Origin: Lathyrus oleraceus
Lineage: Eukaryota > Streptophyta > Magnoliopsida > Fabales > Fabaceae
Assembly: GCF_024323335.1 (NCBI RefSeq)
Contig: NC_066581.1
Location: 437,546,238 to 437,610,237, forward strand
DNA length: 64,000 bases
Direction of reading: 5' to 3'
Position 1 is the first letter of the stretch. Each line of letters begins with the position of its first letter. Below, in pieces: positions 23,699 to 34,948 of the stretch. The notes under the pieces were generated by a model. It made no database searches. It was not told where the DNA came from and saw nothing but the letters and a program-made list of their open reading frames with translations. A program made the translations under genes and the position numbers.

Positions 23699-24831
23699 GG
23701 GGGGAGATGGGTGGGGTAACGACTGTCATCCCGGTGAAGGGATGGTCATTAACCATGGAGTTAACCGGTCCTGAGCGGTTGACTCGATTTTTCAAGTGAT
23801 TTCTTATGGAAATGACTGTTTATGGTTGTTTGTTGTTGTTTCGTGAGTTTGGTTAGGAGAGTTGGTATGTTGGTATTGAGTGAATAAAATGAGTGATGTA
23901 TTGAGTTATTTGACATGTTCAGAGTTGAGTCGAAAGGTAACCTAGTTGAGAATAGAGTATGTCTGGTGACTATAAAATTCTCGAATAAAAGTGAAAGAGT
24001 CGTGTACGATCTCTGATGAGTCACAAGCTAACTTTCTTGTGTATTGATGTGAAATGTTATCTATCAGTGAGTATTATGTGAATAATGATATGGTTATGTG
24101 TGTTATATTGAGTTATCATTACATGTTGTGCTGAATTATTTTGAGTTATCATTATATGTTGTGATGCATTATGGTGAGGTATGTTGTTCGGATAAGAACT
24201 GTGGGTGATGATTATTGTAGTACATTGTTGTGGGCTTTCATCAATCATTTATATCGAAGATATGTAATTGGTGATGATTGGTGATGGGACTAAATCAGTA
24301 ACATAACTATGATGTTCAAATATTGGTGATGAGACTGATCAGTAACATAACTCTAACATCTAAATTAGTGAGTAGATTGGTACCACGTGCATTTGGTGAT
24401 GAGGTGATGAATCCATTGCATATACATCTGCAATTATGATTGGTGATGGTTGTGAATGATATATAAATATGTTGGTGCTTGGTGATGGTATTGAATGATA
24501 TGAATACATTGATATTTGAGTGTGTTATCCTTTATTTCTTTATACACCGCTAACATTTTTGAACTTATTCTTACCCCCTGGTTGTTTTGTTTGTGGTGTT
24601 TTATATTCTCGCGGTACAAATACTTAGGTAAAGAAACACTAGATGATAATGAGCTGGAGGATGGCATTGAGGCCTTTTCATTTGCTTTACAGTTTTTGAG
24701 TTGTTTAGTTTTGATGTCGCTTTGATATGTAACACTGAGAAAGATGCTAGGTGATGAATGTGTAATGCCTTATTAGAGAAATTTAATTGAATTATCTAAT
24801 AAATACATAATTGGGGTTTTAGGGTGTTACA
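22704..24831 (+). repeat. Chromovirus 5' LTR
   Basis: It starts TGTGACACCCCAG and ends GGTGTTACA just before the primer site, 2128 bp. It includes a (GT)n(GA)n(G)n microsatellite at about 23649-23706. Copies of tggtgatga recur between 24190 and 24490. Confidence 0.85.
23649..23706. repeat. Compound (GT)n(GA)n(G)n microsatellite
   Basis: A run of gtgtgt passes into gagaga and then a G run, inside the chromovirus LTR. Confidence 0.9.
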
Positions 24832-24835
24832 TAAT

Positions 24836-24850
24836 TGGTATCAAATCAGG
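24836..24850 (+). other. Primer binding site, tRNA-iMet type
   Basis: TGGTATCAAATCAGG starts 5 bp after the LTR end; it is close to the usual TGGTATCAGAGC start of this primer site. Confidence 0.8.
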
Positions 24851-25001
24851 TCGGTCCATTCGACCTAGGTTGTGTAAACTAGTTTATGCCTTGGTGTGCG
24901 AAATGTGTGTGTGAACATTGTTGATGCTTGTTTCGTTAACTTCTATTTGATTTACTGTTTACGATTGGTTAATTTGAACTTGGATGATTGTGTAGAAATA
25001 A

Positions 25002-25485
25002 ATGGCTGGCAGAAACAATCGTGTGATTGTTGATGTGTTGGAAGCAACGGCTAATGTGATGGCGCAACCGAATGTGGCTTTGCATGCTAATCAAAATGAT
25101 GGTGTTGATGAATTATATAGGTTGGGAAAGTTTCAGAGGAACAACCTGCATACTTTCAAGGGAATGTACGATCCTAGGGGTGCTCATATTTGGCTTCAGA
25201 AGATTGAGAAGATCTTCAGGGTTATGGCGTGCACTGATACGCAAAAGATGTTTTTTGGGACTCATATGATATCTGAGGAAGCAAAATATTGGTGGAAGAA
25301 TACCCGTTAGAGGATGGAAGATGCTAATGCCGAGATTACTTAGACTATTTTCAAGAATAAGTTTATAGAGAAGTACTTTCTGGCTGATGTCCGCAGCAAA
25401 AAGGAGATCAAGTTCTTGTAGATGAAGCAAGAGGTGTGATTATTGTTGATTATGAGACTAAGTTTGAAGACTTTGTGAGATTTCA
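25002..25485 (+). pseudogene. Tekay-like gag (truncated)
   Basis: Starts MAGRNNRVIVDVLEA and runs into FKGMYDPRGAHIWLQKIEK and MFFGTHMISEEAKYWW, the conserved capsid start of chromovirus gag. Stops occur after NTR (25308-25310) and twice later. Similarity continues through FIEKYFLADVRSKKEIKFL and, after a frame change, VDYETKFEDFVRF. It ends near 25485, before the zinc knuckle and pol. Confidence 0.85.
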
Positions 25486-27990
25486 TATGATTTTTGTCTA
25501 TTTTGTTTCTCATTGAAAATTCACATCAATTTTTTTAACAAATATGATTAGTGTTTATATAACTCATCCATACATGGCTTATTATCATTTTGGCAGAGCT
25601 GGTAATGTGCAAGATCCAATTTTTGGCAGGGTCGGTCATTTTGACAACAAGCTCTACAACACATGACCCTAAATTTTAGGACTTCCTGAATTTTAGAAAG
25701 TCCAACTTTTTTCATTAATATTAATAAATAAATAAATGTTATAATAAAAATTTAATAAATTAAAAATGTTATGACAAAAACTCCATACTAAAAAATTACA
25801 AAAATCAAAATAATTATAATCAAATCTATTTTTGTTTAATATATAATTATATTTTTTATGTGAAATTTTTAATTATTGTAATTGTATTTTTTTAAATTTT
25901 TGAATCATTTTTTCAATTAGAATATGGTTTCCGAAGGACTTATTCTCCATCTTAGATATTAGACTTCTGTTGTAACAGAATGAGCTTTGGTTAAAAAATT
26001 TAAAATTTTAATTAATTAATTTTTAAATATACTTAATTAAAATTATTAATTATTAATTTATCTTGTAAAAAAGTGTAATTAATAAATTGTTTATTGTCAT
26101 TATCACATAATTAAAAACAAAAACTGAATATAAAAATAAGGGAATAAAAAATTAAAAACTCAAAAGTGCATTTAAATTTATATTATCTTTTACAGCTCTA
26201 GCTAAATAGTGAACAATACCTGCATAGTAAAAATAATTCAATAGTTGTTGGAAAGATTTACTCATTCACTAAATACTCATAATTTGATTTAATTTTGAGG
26301 ACAACCAGTTGCTAAAATAATCCGAGAGTGTGAACTAATAAGGCTACATAACTTTATGGATTACCTATTAATTGCAAATATGAAAATAAAAGTTGCAAAA
26401 TATTCAAATTTTTGGGACATCAACATACACTAAAGAACTAGGAAGCAACGAGTCAAGTATTGATGGCTATTCGCGGTTGACTGAATATGAAGAGTTAAGT
26501 GGACACAAAGTAGGACCATTAGTATTTGTTGTGTGTGAACCAAGTTACTATTCTCTACCTCTAAGTCTTGTGGTGATGACATATAAGCTTTCACAAAGAT
26601 CAATTAATACAATTCCATATTTCTCCATTTCATTCAAACTTATGACTACGATTGTTGGTCGGAGTTATACAAGTTGACCCATACACAAGTTGCAAATTGT
26701 TCAGATAATGATGCCTTCAGCATTTTGACAGGGTTGGAATTTTACAAGCTGCAAATTGTCAAAGTTCCGTATTCGGCTTCATTATTACTACACTCATGTT
26801 TTAATTTCTGATAGAGATATCATTAGAAAAAATTATTAAAATTCAATGCCCTACCCCTTTTTAATATATATGTTTAATATATTCAACTTTCATGCAAGCT
26901 TGACTTGTCAAAAAAAGTGCAAGGGGTGAATGACATTTTTGTTTCATCAAAAGCTTGAAGCTTCTTGACGATGAGTCTCCCACCTAAATTCATCTTCAGT
27001 TTTTAACTTCACCAATCGCCAAATTCTTTTTTTCCTAACAAATTAAAGATAAAACTTCTTACAAAATTCACTTTTCCTAAAAATTATAAAAAAGAATTAT
27101 TAGAAGGTGGTCATGTCTCTAAAGATAATTTTATTTTTATTTTTATCAAACTCAATTTCTTTCTTGTGAATTAGATTCTTTAAATAAGAGAATGTGTCGG
27201 TAATAAAGATGGTCTGACTCGATATAAAGTCTTATGAACGATCAAATCGATCCATGATAAAGGAAAATTAACTATAAAGAAGGTTGTGGGACCTCAAGAA
27301 CACCTTAAGTTTTGTCTTAATATTGATGCATGATAAAGGAAAATTAACTAGAAAGAAGGTTGTGGGACCTCAAGAACACCTTAAGTTTTGTCTTAAAAAC
27401 AGCTAATCAAAGTAAGTTATTGGATAAAGATTGTTAAATGACATATGCCCTATCCAAGAAGATTATGGTGGTTGTGTAAGTCTTAAAGGCCAAAATTTTA
27501 TTATAAATTATTACTTGTATCGAATTATCTATTAATAATAAGGTCTTTTTTTAAGTTGCTTATATTTTTCAATGTAGTAAAGTCCATGTAATAGATCGTC
27601 TCTTTGATGAAGCATTAATGGTGACTTAATCATGAGATCATATTAAACATAAGAACATTATTCTTAAAGTATTTAGAGTCAAGTTTTATTGTGAAGTGGG
27701 ATAACATTAAAGCAATAAGATAGTTATGTGGATAGACTGATGATCACATGTCACAAATCATGGATAAAGAGATATCAAGTCTCTAAATAGATATTGATAA
27801 TAGGAGTAATATTTATATTTGATTGACTCTCCATGAGAATAATATCTAAAATATTATGCAAGTTTCATAAGTTATTTCCAAGATGATAATTATGTGTATA
27901 AACCCTTCGACGTGAAATTATAGATATATGTGCTTTTAGGTATAGTCAAGAAGTGATCTAAGATGGTGAAGCTTATCAAGAATGCAAGTC
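25486..27990. other. Unassigned AT-rich region
   Basis: No domain recognised. It includes a 76-bp direct duplication (27253-27328 and 27329-27396). A 94-codon frame at 26393-26677 has no recognisable feature. This may be old decayed repeat or intergenic DNA. Confidence 0.4.
27253..27396. repeat. 76-bp tandem duplication
   Basis: Both copies carry catgataaaggaaaattaact and then gaaggttgtgggacctcaag, offset 76 bp with very few differences, so the duplication is recent compared with its surroundings. Confidence 0.85.
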
Positions 27991-28859
27991 AACTAGTAGC
28001 TGCTTAATTTTGATGATGACAACAGTTGAGGTTAAGCAACTGTTGAAGATAGCTCAAGCAGTCAAAGATGCATAAGATGGTTGATCAAGATATTGTTCCA
28101 AATAAAACTAGACATTGGTTAAAGTCAATATTGTATTCTAACGATGTTCAAGTGAAGACTTAAGTTTCAAGGACCATTGGTGGTTTAAACTTTTCAAACT
28201 CTCACATGATGGTAATCAACATGGAAATATTTCAAGCTTCATCAAGAAGAGTCGAGGTTTTTGTGTGATGATAAAGTCGAAGATAATGATGTCAAGAGTT
28301 GAAGCTTTAGAGTGTGAAAGAGAAGAAGTGTGAAAGCTCGTTTGACCGTGTTCATCTGAGTGATCAATATCTTGTAAAGAAGCAAGGGCATTTCTAGAAA
28401 TATTATGGCTAAATTACACACACGTACACACATACTAAAAACATTAAGAATCCTCTCATTTTTAAAATTAAATCACCAAAAAATGTCTTTAGGACTTAGC
28501 CAGTTTGGTTAGGGGACATTCCGCTTGATTAGGAGACTTTTAGCAATTGTCTTTAAGAGTCACATGATCTATGCATTTTTTTAATATAGGCATGAGGGGA
28601 AAGGTTAATTATCAACATAGACATTATCAGGGAAAGGTTTTTCCAAATTACATGACATTTTAATGACTTAGGTAGAAGCGATGTGTTGTTAGGTACCGCT
28701 AATTATTTATTATATAAATGTGTGATTTGGTATAATTACCAACGTCACGAGAACCTATAAGGTCACACACATATGGACATATTGATGAGAGAAAATAAAT
28801 AAGTAAATTTTATTTGATTGGGTGGTCTTATAATACACCAATGTTATCTAGAGAAATAT

Positions 28860-29043
28860 GGTACACCGTAAGGTACGATGTACTTAAGTTCAATAAGGAA
28901 CATCGTAAGGTATGGTATACATAAGTGAAATAAGGAACACAATAAGGCATGTTGTACTTAAGTAGAATTTAGAACATTGTAAGATACAATACACTTAAGT
29001 GAAATGCAACACGTTGTAAGTTACAATGTACCTAGTGTGGTTG
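28860..29043. repeat. Five 37-bp tandem repeats with internal palindromes
   Basis: Units start near 28861, 28898, 28935, 28972 and 29009. Each has an inverted pair around GTAAG, such as ATTGTAAGATACAAT (28976-28990) or TTGTAAGTTACAA in the last unit. Confidence 0.85.
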
Positions 29044-29071
29044 TTCAGCTTGCAACCCACACAAGGGGTTC

Positions 29072-29079
29072 TATAAATA
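29072..29079 (+). promoter_or_regulatory. TATA box of the copia LTR
   Basis: CTATAAATAG, about 28 bp after the last 37-bp repeat. Confidence 0.65.
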
Positions 29080-29354
29080 GAACCTTTGGGTGAAGTTTTT
29101 GTTTCTTGACATAATTAGGTTTGTATAATCCAAGCCACATTTATCTCTCTAAAAATATTTATTCATAACAACTAGCAGTGAGACTGAAGGCACTCTATTT
29201 ATGTGAGCTAAGTAGAGATATTGGTGTTCGTTCAACGCTCGCAGTCGTTACCGATTCTTCATCAACTATTAATTGCCACAAGATGTAACTGTTCTATCAT
29301 TGATTATGCATATTCATCAGGATTGACTTAAGGGAAGCTTTTTTGTTTTCCACT

Positions 29355-30322
29355 TGTTTACTGTAGAAATTGGTAAACAACCGCTGGTCCTCCCTATGCT
29401 TTAAAACAAAGGGTTACTTGCAGGATCGACCAGTTAATCCCAGGACATGTGCTAGTGCAAGTGAAGCTTGTCCATCTCGACAGAATGACTTTGCGAGAAA
29501 CGGTTCCTAACAAAGTGTCGAACAAGCATAGGGTTTTTCCACACGAACGGTTTAGACAATGTTACAGCCTATAGGTGACTCGTGACCGACAGCGCTATAA
29601 CATTCAAAAGAGGTATATGACGAACACGCTTTTGGTGAACTCTATTATCGTAATAGAATTAGTGTCGACAGCGTAAACGACAAAGTAAAATGATAACTCA
29701 AAAGTAAATAAAATTAAGATAAAATGTTCAACGGGAACAATTGAAAAGTAAGGAAGTTGCATTGAAATAAATGTGGTGATTCACGTACATAGCACTCTCA
29801 AAAAACTCTTGCTTCCTCGCGCTAGGAATGGGAAGTTTTCTTACAAGTGATTTTTAGTACAAAGTGAACACCTTGAGCCCCTTGTGGGACATTCTATTTA
29901 TATTAAACTAGAGGAACTGCTCATAAGCTAAAATTCCTAGAAATTAGTAGAGGTTATGTCACACGATCTGCACAACCGTTGCACCCATGGCTTGCTAACT
30001 GCTCCACCTTCTGGCATTCTTATTCTTTTTGTAACTGCTGGTTATTTTAAATTTCAAATTTCTCCGGCCCAGACGTTAGTGAGATGTTGTCTTCTGCACA
30101 TTTGGCTATAATTCTTTAAGTCCCAAACTTCACGTTGGTCGACAAAATGGCCTGTCGACCAGGCCAGCTTCTCTTGTCGGCTTCATCCTTTGACTTGTGT
30201 TTTTCCTACCCTTGCTTGCCTCCAACACCTCTTCATCCTTTGATGGGGTATAACCCCCAAATTCACAGGACTCTGTCATTAACTATGCTTTCAGCATGCC
30301 TTAGAGATTTTTCGTGGTAACA
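29355..30322 (-). repeat. Tat 3' LTR (left copy)
   Basis: 968 bp, a close copy of 49455-50416. On the minus strand a TATAAATA box lies at 29895-29902, with a GGTCGACA/TGTCGACC inverted pair upstream (30137-30160). Confidence 0.95.
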
Positions 30323-30601
30323 AAATGCCTCCCAGAGATGCCATTTTCGACTGTCGAAGTTGGTGAGATGATGGCATCTCTGAAACGTTGATTTACCCAT
30401 TATTGTTTCCACTTCTACTTAGTGGGACCTTTGTTTACCCCACGTTGATGACGTCATATAATCATGGCGGACGTTTCCTTTTTCCCTCGAGACGCACAAA
30501 ATCACGTTTACGTCATTTCGCGTCTTTATGACTGAACGTGTTTGTCTTTTCGCTTGCCTTCTTTCCACCACGTGTCTGTAAGCGTGGGAACGTAGGCATA
30601 C
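30323..30601 (-). other. Tat polypurine region and hairpin
   Basis: On the minus strand GGGAGGCATTTT abuts the 3' LTR and is the likely polypurine tract. Perfect 11-bp arms (AGAGATGCCAT at 30334-30344, ATGGCATCTCT at 30371-30381) would form a hairpin overlapping it. The remainder is probably promoter of the plus-strand gene. Confidence 0.6.
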
Positions 30602-30655
30602 GTGTTGAAAATGGAAGTTCAACCGCTCACTCTTCTCTGCTCAGGGTTTAAACTC

Positions 30656-30662
30656 TATAAAA
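30656..30662 (+). promoter_or_regulatory. TATA box of the antisense PMD gene
   Basis: CTATAAAACC precedes a CT-rich leader (ttcttcttcttctctttttt), as in plant genes, and lies on the strand opposite to gag-pol. Confidence 0.55.
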
Positions 30663-30739
30663 CCCTCATTCTTTCTTCTTCTTCTCTTTTTTCGCCCTCT
30701 TGCTTCAGCATTTACTTGTCTTCTGCGCTCTGTGAAAAA

Positions 30740-33700
30740 CTCTTCTTCTCCATAACGAAAAAATCTTCTATTCTCTCCAGGGAAAGCTCCAACAAACCTT
30801 CTACTGCTAAACTCACACATCCCATCAACATTGATGGTAGGGAGTATGTTCCTGAGCCTCCGTTTGCAGAAGAAAAGGAGAAAATCTGGCGTTCTCAGGT
30901 ATTGATTCCTCTTTCTTTGGCTAATGAATCCTTAGCGTTCTTAGGTCCTCTCCCAGAAAACTGACACCCAGAAATTACCAGAAATGACTCTTCCCTTTTC
31001 CCCGCCAGTCACATTTCTGAACCTGTGATTTTCGCTCAACAACCCTTCTCCCTTCGCTACGTCGACAGGAACTTCAGGACTGCTCCTCCCAGAAATTGTC
31101 CTAAGTTTTACGCTTGGATAGACCGATTGGAATCAGAAAAAATCGACCACTAGAAAAGGACAGGCATCTATACCCTTTTACAGATTTCCTGTTGTGGCCC
31201 TCCCCAGTCTTGTGGCATGTTATTAACTGCTCTTCAATTCTGGGAGAGTTCGACCAACTCCTTCCATATTAAGTGTGGCATGATCACGCCGACACTTCTG
31301 GACATTACTGCCATCACTGGCTTGAAACCGACTGGCGAAGTCTTCGACTGCGAAGCTATAGCGTCAATTTCCTTGAAGTTCGATGTTGGTGACTCTCGCA
31401 AGCCAACATACAACAATTTTATTAATCATCATGCCACCTCTGCAGGCCCTGTGACCGACGAAGAACATGTGGCTTTTTTGACCCTTTTGTTGTCCCGCTT
31501 TGTCTTCTGTTCTAGATCTATGCAGGTAGCCAAGCACATTGCTCTCCTGGCAACCCAACTGCACCAAGAGCGTGACATTGCCTTGGCCCAACTGATTTTG
31601 GCTTCTCTCTATGAGTCTCTATCTGAGGTTGTCTGCTAAATTAGGCTCTTCGACCCCGAGAACTCCAGAAAGAAAAACGTGTTGGTCCATGGCCCTTTCT
31701 GGTTAATGCAGTTGTGGCTCAATGCCACTTTCTCCAAAGATATAGCCCCCTACGGAATGAGGAGGGTTGCGTGTCCCCCAGAGAAACGACATCTTATCTG
31801 GAAAGGGTTGATCCCCCTGATGCCTATCGGCAAAAACTTCCCGGAACTTCAAGTGTTTTGACTTTTATTCAACATCATGTTGACTCGTGTCGATTTCCTA
31901 CCATCTATGGCTCCTTTTAGCCGTCGAACTGAGGGTCCTGAGTGGCTCACCAAAGCTTTCCCTCCGGATGACGGGGAACATAGAGATGAAGCCTTCCTCA
32001 TTTGGAGGCGTTTTCTGGTCCCTCGATTCCTGTCGGCTGAGACCTCCAGCAGCAATCCTGGCTTAGTGGCTTATCAGCCTAACCTTGTGGCCAGGCAATT
32101 TGGCCTTTGCCAATTTATTCCCAAGCCTCTATTCTCCTCCAAAGAATTGCTTGCCAATATCCTCTGCGGTCAACCTTGGAGCGAGATCGAAGAGGAACTC
32201 GAAACTATTTGGAAAAATCGACCACGTCTCCCTTCTCTTCCTTTTCGACCAGCCTACTATTGTACCAAAGAGTTCAATGATTGGTGGCAGTCGTATTTTA
32301 CCCTTTATGTTGGCGCTCCTGATGCCAAATTATCTGAATTAACTGAGGCTTTTGTTTGTTTGTAGGCGAAATCGACCAAGTGTAAGGCTCTTCATGTCAA
32401 ACAAATTCGTGCTTTCCAGAATTATTTCCAAGTTGTGTATCGACCAGATAATCTTCGTGGGACCATCTGGGTGGCTGCGGTCGAACTAAAGGCGAAAATA
32501 ACAGACAGGCTTTCAAAACTCAAAATCCCTGGTCACGTGAAGGACAAGTATCTTTACGCCCTTCACTTTGGAAACCTCAAGTTCTCTCCTCTGCCATCTA
32601 GCCCTCTGGCTTTGGCCTTTGGTCATTTGGTTCCGGTGTGGTTTTATTATCCCATTTCATACGTACAAAATGCCTCTAAGAAAAAGGCCGACAGAGTGGT
32701 CCCAACGAAGTATTATCTGCCTGACTACTCAGGGCCGCTTCATATTGATCCTCAATATGTTAGCGTGTTCGAAACCACACAACTTGGTAACACTTCCTTG
32801 GAAATTTTAACACTCCTTTCTAGCTGGATTTCATCGCTCACTTGCATTTCTTTTGTTTATTCGCAGCGATCCCTCTAAATCCTGTAGGTTCTGCATCTGC
32901 TAACCAACCTACTCCTTCGACACAGGAGGCGCAGGTTCGACTCTTGCTGAGTTGTTGTTTCCTTCGGCTTTTTGTTTTCATTCTTAGCCATCATCTCCCT
33001 TCTTGCAGGTTGCTCCTGATAAATCCTCTGACGATGATGGGCGCCTTATTGCTTAAGTCTTGAGGAAACCCAATTCCTCTGTATGCCCCTATCTGAAGCA
33101 TTCCTATTTACTCTTGTGCCTTCTTAAGAGAAATACTATGTGGTCACTAATGTCTCACTTATGTGCAGGTACAACCACGTTCGACAGAACCTACTGTCTC
33201 CTCTCACTCCAACAAATCCAAGAAACACAAACGCTCTGCCCCCGCAGGCTCTGAGGTAATTCTTGTCGGCTTGTCTGCTCTTCTGGCTAGAATATCTGCT
33301 TATAACCTCTCTTCGTGTCTCCAACATACTTCCCAGCATAAATCTAAAAGCCACCATGGCCACAAGAGGAAAAAACATGACTCTCCCTCCAAGAGTGGCG
33401 AAACCAAGAGGAAAAGGCACCATACAATGCCTCCTTCGGAGGTTCCTGTTGAATACGTCGACACCATTGTGGTCGACACTTCCATCCTCAATCCGGTCCC
33501 TGATCCAGTTGTGGGAGCTTCACCGTCAAATGGCATCTCTCATGCTGCTGCCTTGGGGAAAGCAAATCAGGATACAGTCTCTCCTGCGTCGACACAGGTA
33601 TTTACCCATTTTTTTGTTTACTCCTTTGGATTTTTGTACTTCTCTTACACAATTTTTCTTTTTGCAGGTTGATGTCTCTACTGAGCCGACTCAACCTGTT

Positions 33701-34789
33701 GCTGACTATACTCCCGCGTCGTCGGTCTCTTCTCCAGCTCCCCCATTTTAGTCTGTCGACACCGCTGGTGAGTTCATTGAATTCCCTATCCAGATTAGTG
33801 ATAGTGACTCTGACTCAGTCACTAGTTCTGCAACGCATCCAGACTCATGTTCAACTAGTTCTGACTCTAGTCTTTCTTCAGCTTCCTTGCCTTTGCAGGA
33901 TCCACGGGGGCCAATAGGTGTCGACACCAACAAACAACAACCATCTCAGATTACTCCTCCGTCGACTGTTTCTCCCTCCCCTCAGATTACTCCTCCGTCA
34001 GCTGCTTCCCCTTCGACTTTCCCGGGTCTGGCGATCAAGCCTTCTGCTTTAGAAGCAATTGCCAGGCTCCGCAATCTGGTGAAATCGCGTGATGCCTCCT
34101 CAGACTCTGAGCAGCTCCATTCTGGCAAAATGGGCCCTAAGGCGACGAAGGCTAAGTCTCTCATGGACAAAATCTGCGTTCACGCCTTGAATCCTGATCT
34201 TCCTTTCGTGCTCATGCATGAACCTATTGTCGGTCCAGAGATCCTGAGTGTGCTTGCCCAACTAAAGGGTCTCCAGCTCTCTGATTATGCCAAGCGTGCA
34301 ATGGCGGCTCTCGAACAAATTCTGGTTCCTATGTTGCACCACATCGACAGCGTCTGGGACATTGAACGCCAGATTGTTGTTACTGAGGCCTCCGTGAAGG
34401 AGAAATGGGAGTTGGTGACGCATGCCGACATGGAGGTCACCAATATGTTGGGGGCTATGGAAGAGCGGCAGAAAGAATTGACTTTCAAACAAACACGAGC
34501 CACTAAAATACGTCAACAAATTGATGCCCTTCGGCGTCAAATTGCCACTTTGGACAGTGAGTTGGAATCAATTATCAAGGAGGAGTCATGTTTTATCGAC
34601 GAAGTGCTAAAACCTGCCCAGGCCACAGTGGAGCAAACCACCAGTGATGCCTTAGCGGTCGGTGAAGAGCTTATGACCGTCGAAGGGAAGCTTGAAGAGC
34701 TCAAAGCCCATGCCGACACCTTGGAGCCTGCGTCCTTGCATTATAATTTTGAGCTTAAGTCTTTCCAATCTAAGTTTAGCCAGCTTTGA
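30740..34789 (+). pseudogene. Antisense plant-mobile-domain (PMD) gene with introns and coiled-coil tail
   Basis: From about 30760 to 32786 one frame stays open except for five stops (near 30963, 31154, 31638, 31860 and 32364), with no frameshift. It holds PMD features: FWESSTNSFHIKCGMITPTL, DITAITGLKPTGE, GPFWLMQLWLNATF, and later DWWQSYFTLYV. Past that I see GT..CAG introns of about 70-80 bp (32787-32866, 32935-33008, 33256-33336, 33598-33667) between short Ser/Pro-rich exons. The last exon (33887-34789) encodes a Ser/Pro-rich stretch and a long coiled coil (KIRQQIDALRRQIATLDSE). PMD proteins occur in host genes and transposons; the molecular role is not settled. It converges tail-to-tail with pol, about 160 bp apart. 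The original start codon is uncertain. Confidence 0.75.
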
Positions 34790-34948
34790 TCGTTTCTATT
34801 GTCTGTACAAGTTTTGTAATATTTAAACAATGGCTTCTTGCCACTTTAATGTTATCTTTCTTACTTCTAGCATTGTATATTTATTTTCTATGCCTTTGCA
34901 ACTGGTTTCTAACATAGTTATCTCTAACCTTATTATTTCGACCGTTAT

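Larger units (their letters stand above)
22704..25485 (+). mobile_element. Tekay-like chromovirus, 5' LTR plus partial gag
   Basis: A 2.1 kb LTR (TGTGACACCCC...GGGTGTTACA), a tRNA-iMet-type primer site and the first part of gag are in canonical order. Homology stops at about 25485 inside gag, and AT-rich unassigned sequence follows, so the rest of the element is deleted. Confidence 0.85.
28000..29354 (+). repeat. Copia LTR (left part), split by the Tat element
   Basis: It begins around 28000 (aattttgatgatgacaacag, a usual copia LTR start style) and runs to ...gttttccact at 29354. The same LTR resumes at 50422 with gtgcattttaatcatgatttccc and a decayed primer site at 50450-50462. It holds five 37-bp repeats (28860-29043) and a TATA box (29072-29079). 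The start is approximate. Confidence 0.6.

Noticed and set aside
24836..24850. tRNA gene suggested by tRNA-like bases
   Set aside because: Only the short primer complement is present, with no cloverleaf around it; the same holds for 4235 and 43583.
26393..26677. 94-codon open frame
   Set aside because: No domain, no homologous repeat, AT-rich flanks; chance length in this composition.
28860..29043. Regular repeat array that could suggest CRISPR
   Set aside because: Units are contiguous tandem copies without unique spacers, lie in an LTR of plant DNA, and no cas genes exist.
30135..30320. 61-codon frame, repeated identically at 50229-50414
   Set aside because: It lies inside the Tat LTRs, so the two copies are explained by LTR identity, not coding selection.
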